DNA of 9,204 bases, from positions 1 through 9,204 of the forward strand of contig DYQV01000084.1 in the NCBI GenBank assembly GCA_020719105.1, read 5' to 3'. The position numbers and the translations under genes were made by a program. Position 1 is the first letter of the stretch. Every line of letters begins with the position of its first letter. Shown here piece after piece: positions 7,167 to 9,204 of the stretch. Source of the stretch: Rikenella microfusus (GTDB lineage: Bacteria > Bacteroidota > Bacteroidia > Bacteroidales > SZUA-534). The notes under the pieces were generated by a model, which was given only the letters and a program-made list of their open reading frames with translations, was not told the DNA's origin and searched no databases.

Positions 7167-7523
7167 ATGGTGATGATGGAAGGATTTGAAAAAAAAGAAA
7201 ATGGAAGTGACCGGGAAGAGATCTACTCAAAGTCAGTTAGAGCGGGAAAAAGAACCTACTTTTTTGATGTGAAGGCAACCAAGAAAAATGATTTTTATTT
7301 GACCATTACTGAGAGTAAAAAGCATTTTGAAAGTGATGGAAGGTTCAATTTTGAAAAGCATAAATTGTTTTTGTACAAAGAAGATTTTGATAAGTTTGTT
7401 GAGGGATTGAATGAGGTGGTAGAATACATCCGATTGAATCAACCAGAAGTGGAAATTGATGAAGCCCCTGAGGTAAAAGAATTTACTAATGTAGAGTTCG
7501 AAGATTTACAAGAGAAAAAATAA
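7167..7523 (+). CDS. DUF3276 / PUR-alpha-like nucleic-acid-binding protein
   Basis: A 118-residue small protein with one PUR repeat at about 18-92: EIYSKSVRAGKRTYFFDVKA (18-37), then NDFYLTITESKK (41-52), FNFEKHKLFLYKEDFDKFVEGLNEVVEYI (60-88). This is the beta-sheet plus helix pattern of PUR domains, which bind single-stranded DNA or RNA, often as dimers in bacteria; Borrelia BpuR is a characterised relative. The tail (about 93-118) is strongly acidic. ATG codons at 7167, 7173 and 7176 are all possible starts; I keep the first, though none has a distinct ribosome-binding site. It is the only plus-strand gene seen, transcribed divergently from nusB, and ends five bases before a 161-bp palindromic repeat. 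Its nucleic-acid target is unknown. Confidence 0.87.
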   Translation: MVMMEGFEKKENGSDREEIYSKSVRAGKRTYFFDVKATKKNDFYLTITESKKHFESDGRFNFEKHKLFLYKEDFDKFVEGLNEVVEYIRLNQPEVEIDEAPEVKEFTNVEFEDLQEKK

Positions 7524-7528
7524 GAAAG

Positions 7529-7689
7529 AGGCTGTCTAATAAGAATATTTAACCACAAAGAACACAAAGAATACCCAAAGAATCCCAAGATTAACATATT
7601 GATAATTAATTCTTTGCGTACTCAGTGATCCCGAGTAATCGGGACTGCGACCTTTGTGGTTATTGTTTTTCATACTTTTTAGACAGCCT
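7529..7689. repeat. Nested palindromic intergenic repeat (MITE-like), likely bidirectional terminator
   Basis: The outer arms AGGCTGTCTAAnAAG at 7529-7543 and 7675-7689 pair at 14 of 15 positions. Inside them AACCACAAAG (7551-7560) pairs perfectly with CTTTGTGGTT (7652-7661). CAAAGAAT (7565-7572, again 7576-7583) pairs with ATTCTTTG (7609-7616). TCCCGA-GTAA-TCGGGA forms a hairpin at 7629-7644. There is no open frame, so it resembles a non-autonomous element with GGCTGTCT-type ends. I cannot see a convincing target duplication. T-rich sequence follows the structure on both strands, which suits the convergent genes on either side. Confidence 0.7.
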
Positions 7690-7737
7690 TTTATTGTGAA
7701 TCCCATATTTTAATCGTAAAAAACCCTAGTTGTATTG

Positions 7738-8040
7738 CTATATTTCATAATCAACAGCTACTTTAGAATGGGTTACTTGCCTAACAAATTCCACCACTTT
7801 TATATGATCCGGATGGTTTGCATAAACTTCTAAATCGGCAAAGCTGTCGAATTGGCTTACCAAAACCAAATCATGGTTTCGCTCTAAATTGGCTCCATTC
7901 ATTCCAACCTCCATCGATTTAATTTCTTTAATAACTTTTTTAAGTTCCATCAAGCGGTATTTCAATTCCAGGGCAAGTTCCCTTTTATTTTTCCCTTCAT
8001 GATTTTCATTTATTTTCCACATTACTATATGCCGTATCAT
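7738..8040 (-). CDS. Dabb-domain (stress-responsive alpha/beta-barrel) protein
   Basis: A 100-residue single-domain protein. It opens with MIRHIVMWKINEN, the usual start of Dabb proteins, has a long charged helix (about 18-41), then MEVGMNGA (43-50), DLVLVSQFDSFADLEVYANHPDHIKVVEFV (57-86) and the final strand SKVAVDYEI. The ANHPDH motif before the last helix is characteristic. Dabb proteins are small dimeric ferredoxin-like barrels; most bacterial ones have no proven substrate, so I assign none. The gene converges with the PUR-like gene across the palindromic repeat. No promoter box is evident upstream. Confidence 0.9.
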   Translation of the reverse strand: MIRHIVMWKINENHEGKNKRELALELKYRLMELKKVIKEIKSMEVGMNGANLERNHDLVLVSQFDSFADLEVYANHPDHIKVVEFVRQVTHSKVAVDYEI

Positions 8041-8297
8041 TGCTTAAAAAATTTAAAGTGACTGTAAGATAGTATTTATTGTCAATAAAAAAACTCCAAA
8101 AATCAATTCTCAAAAATCAAAAAAGAATCAATACTCAAAATAGGAACAATGTTAAAATACTAATTATTAGAAAGATGTGATTGTTCATTCTGAGTTTTGT
8201 TATTTGTTTTTTTTGAAATTTACTTGCAATTACTGCCTGAGTTCGGATTCGCCTAAGTTGTAGTTTTCTGAGAAGCACTTTTTATGTTTAGGTTCAA
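8041..8297. other. AT-rich intergenic spacer with a 15-base direct repeat
   Basis: The 257 bases between the Dabb gene and the 261-aa gene contain no supported gene. AATCAATTCTCAAAA (8101-8115) recurs at 8126-8140 with one mismatch and a 25-base period. No TAnnTTTG box for the Dabb gene and no stem-plus-T terminator for the gene ending at 8298 were found. Confidence 0.5.
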
Positions 8298-9083
8298 TTA
8301 TTCAGGTATTTCATCCGGATTATCGGAACCAATTTCAAATTCGTCTAGCTTATCCGTATCCGGCAATTCATTTTTCTCCACAAAATCTTTTATTTCTTTA
8401 TTTGATAATACCTTAACATTGGTAATTAAGAAGTTGGGTTTTAAAAAATTGCCAAATTGATTGCATTCATCTACTGCTGTGCGGAATATTTTTTGGATTG
8501 GAACTTCGAAGGGAATTAATACGAGTAACGTGGCATAATTATCAAAGAATGTAATGGTTTCCAACTCCGATTGGTTGGCTTTTAAAATGAAATCAAATTC
8601 TGAGGTGATGAGCTTTTTCTGAAAATCGATAAATTCGTTGTTTTCAAGTCCGATGAGTACAATAAAATAGCGAAGCATGACACCTTTTCCTCCCAACCCG
8701 GTGGAAATAAACACTTGATTTTCATTAAGCAAGGTACTCTCTAACAGCATTTTATTCTCTTGCATGGCCAATATTGCCCAATCGAGCAATTCTGGTTTGC
8801 CATTTTTAGTATAGTTTTCAATTATCCGAAATGCTTTTGGATTGTCCATCGCAGCTAATCTTACCAGCAGTTCCTTTATTTCCCCATTGGTAAGTTCGGG
8901 TTGATATAAATCCGTAGTATCTAAATTTAGGGGTGTTTTTTTGCTTGATTTATTTTTTGCCTTTTTCGAGAATTTGAAATATTCCATCTGCAATTTAATA
9001 TCAATCTGCTGCTCAAGAATGCTAAATTTTTCAGGAAACTTTCCGGTCATCTCTTTCAACTTATCAAATAAATTATCTTCCAT
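8298..9083 (-). CDS. Uncharacterised 261-residue protein
   Basis: I do not recognise a named family. The protein is soluble, with no signal peptide or membrane helix. Residues 1-35 are charged and helical. Residues 37-49 form a lysine-rich linker (KFSKKAKNKSSKK). Residues about 64-117 look like short helical repeats (NGEIKELLVRLAAMDNPKAFRIIENY, then PELLDWAILAMQENKMLLES), reminiscent of HEAT-type repeats. A compact motif VFISTGLGGKGVMLRYFIVLIG (124-145) stands out as probably conserved and could begin an alpha/beta domain. The C-terminal tail (about 238-261) is acidic. It is flanked by non-coding sequence on both sides, so the neighbours give no functional clue. The ATG at 9083 is followed by MEDNLFDKLKEM; a possible weak promoter box lies at 9102-9109. 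The frame is long and reads as protein, so it is a real gene. Confidence 0.8.
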   Translation of the reverse strand: MEDNLFDKLKEMTGKFPEKFSILEQQIDIKLQMEYFKFSKKAKNKSSKKTPLNLDTTDLYQPELTNGEIKELLVRLAAMDNPKAFRIIENYTKNGKPELLDWAILAMQENKMLLESTLLNENQVFISTGLGGKGVMLRYFIVLIGLENNEFIDFQKKLITSEFDFILKANQSELETITFFDNYATLLVLIPFEVPIQKIFRTAVDECNQFGNFLKPNFLITNVKVLSNKEIKDFVEKNELPDTDKLDEFEIGSDNPDEIPE

Positions 9084-9101
9084 AATTGACAGTAGTTTTT
9101 A

Positions 9102-9109
9102 CAAAGTAA
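9102..9109 (-). promoter_or_regulatory. Weak candidate -7 box for the 261-aa gene
   Basis: The minus strand reads TTACTTTG, seven of eight bases of TAnnTTTG, about 19 bases upstream of the ATG at 9083. No TTG lies at the usual distance upstream. The placement is plausible but the match is imperfect. Confidence 0.3.
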
Positions 9110-9204
9110 CAAAACTATTTTGTGTGGTTGGTGCAATAGTCAAAAAATCTGCCAATTATTACAGATTTGCATTATAGTTTGCCCGCTTTATTCATACCTG
9201 AGCA

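Noticed and set aside
7233..7442. Minus-strand 69-residue frame within the PUR-like gene
   Set aside because: Fully antisense to a conserved domain and lacks protein-like features.
9161..9204. Possible plus-strand promoter (repeated TTTGC after TA-rich sequence) for a gene beyond the right edge
   Set aside because: No exact TAnnTTTG spacing and no downstream gene visible in the window.

Overview
The window is a chromosomal segment of an AT-rich member of the Bacteroidota, probably of the Bacteroidales/Marinilabiliales type. Three things point there. The gene families are typical of that phylum: a long-form NusB, DUF5606, a DUF3276/PUR-alpha-like protein and a DUF1573 lipoprotein. Several starts are preceded by the Bacteroidota -7 promoter box TAnnTTTG. 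Shine-Dalgarno sequences are mostly absent. I see no tRNA, rRNA, CRISPR array, transposase or prophage gene. The content is mainly core housekeeping.

Layout, left to right. Positions 49-1755 (minus) encode an M3-family zinc oligopeptidase. A clear intrinsic terminator at 1954-1982 separates it from a long minus-strand cluster, read from 6962 down to 2007: nusB, a DUF1573 lipoprotein, yajC, a YbbR-like membrane protein, coaE, a TerB/J-domain (DjlA-like) co-chaperone and a DUF5606 protein. The cluster joins transcription antitermination (NusB), the Sec-translocon accessory YajC, envelope proteins, the last step of CoA synthesis (CoaE) and a chaperone partner. It has a promoter box before nusB, tight spacing or overlap at DUF1573-yajC and ybbR-coaE, and a second strong promoter just before the DUF5606 gene. 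That second promoter shows that the DUF5606 protein starts at 2438, not at the longest-ORF start 2522.

Divergent from nusB, on the plus strand, is a DUF3276/PUR-like nucleic-acid-binding protein (7167-7523) with its own near-consensus promoter. Five bases after its stop begins a 161-bp nested palindrome (7529-7689), which looks like a MITE or intergenic repeat and probably also ends transcription from both sides. It lies between the PUR gene and a convergent small Dabb-domain protein (7738-8040). The right end holds an AT-rich spacer with a short direct repeat, then an uncharacterised 261-aa protein (8298-9083, minus).

I found no convincing new multi-gene system. The items most worth a second look are the 161-bp nested palindrome, the long inverted repeat enclosing a promoter box between yajC and ybbR, the DUF5606 start correction, and the unassigned 261-aa protein.
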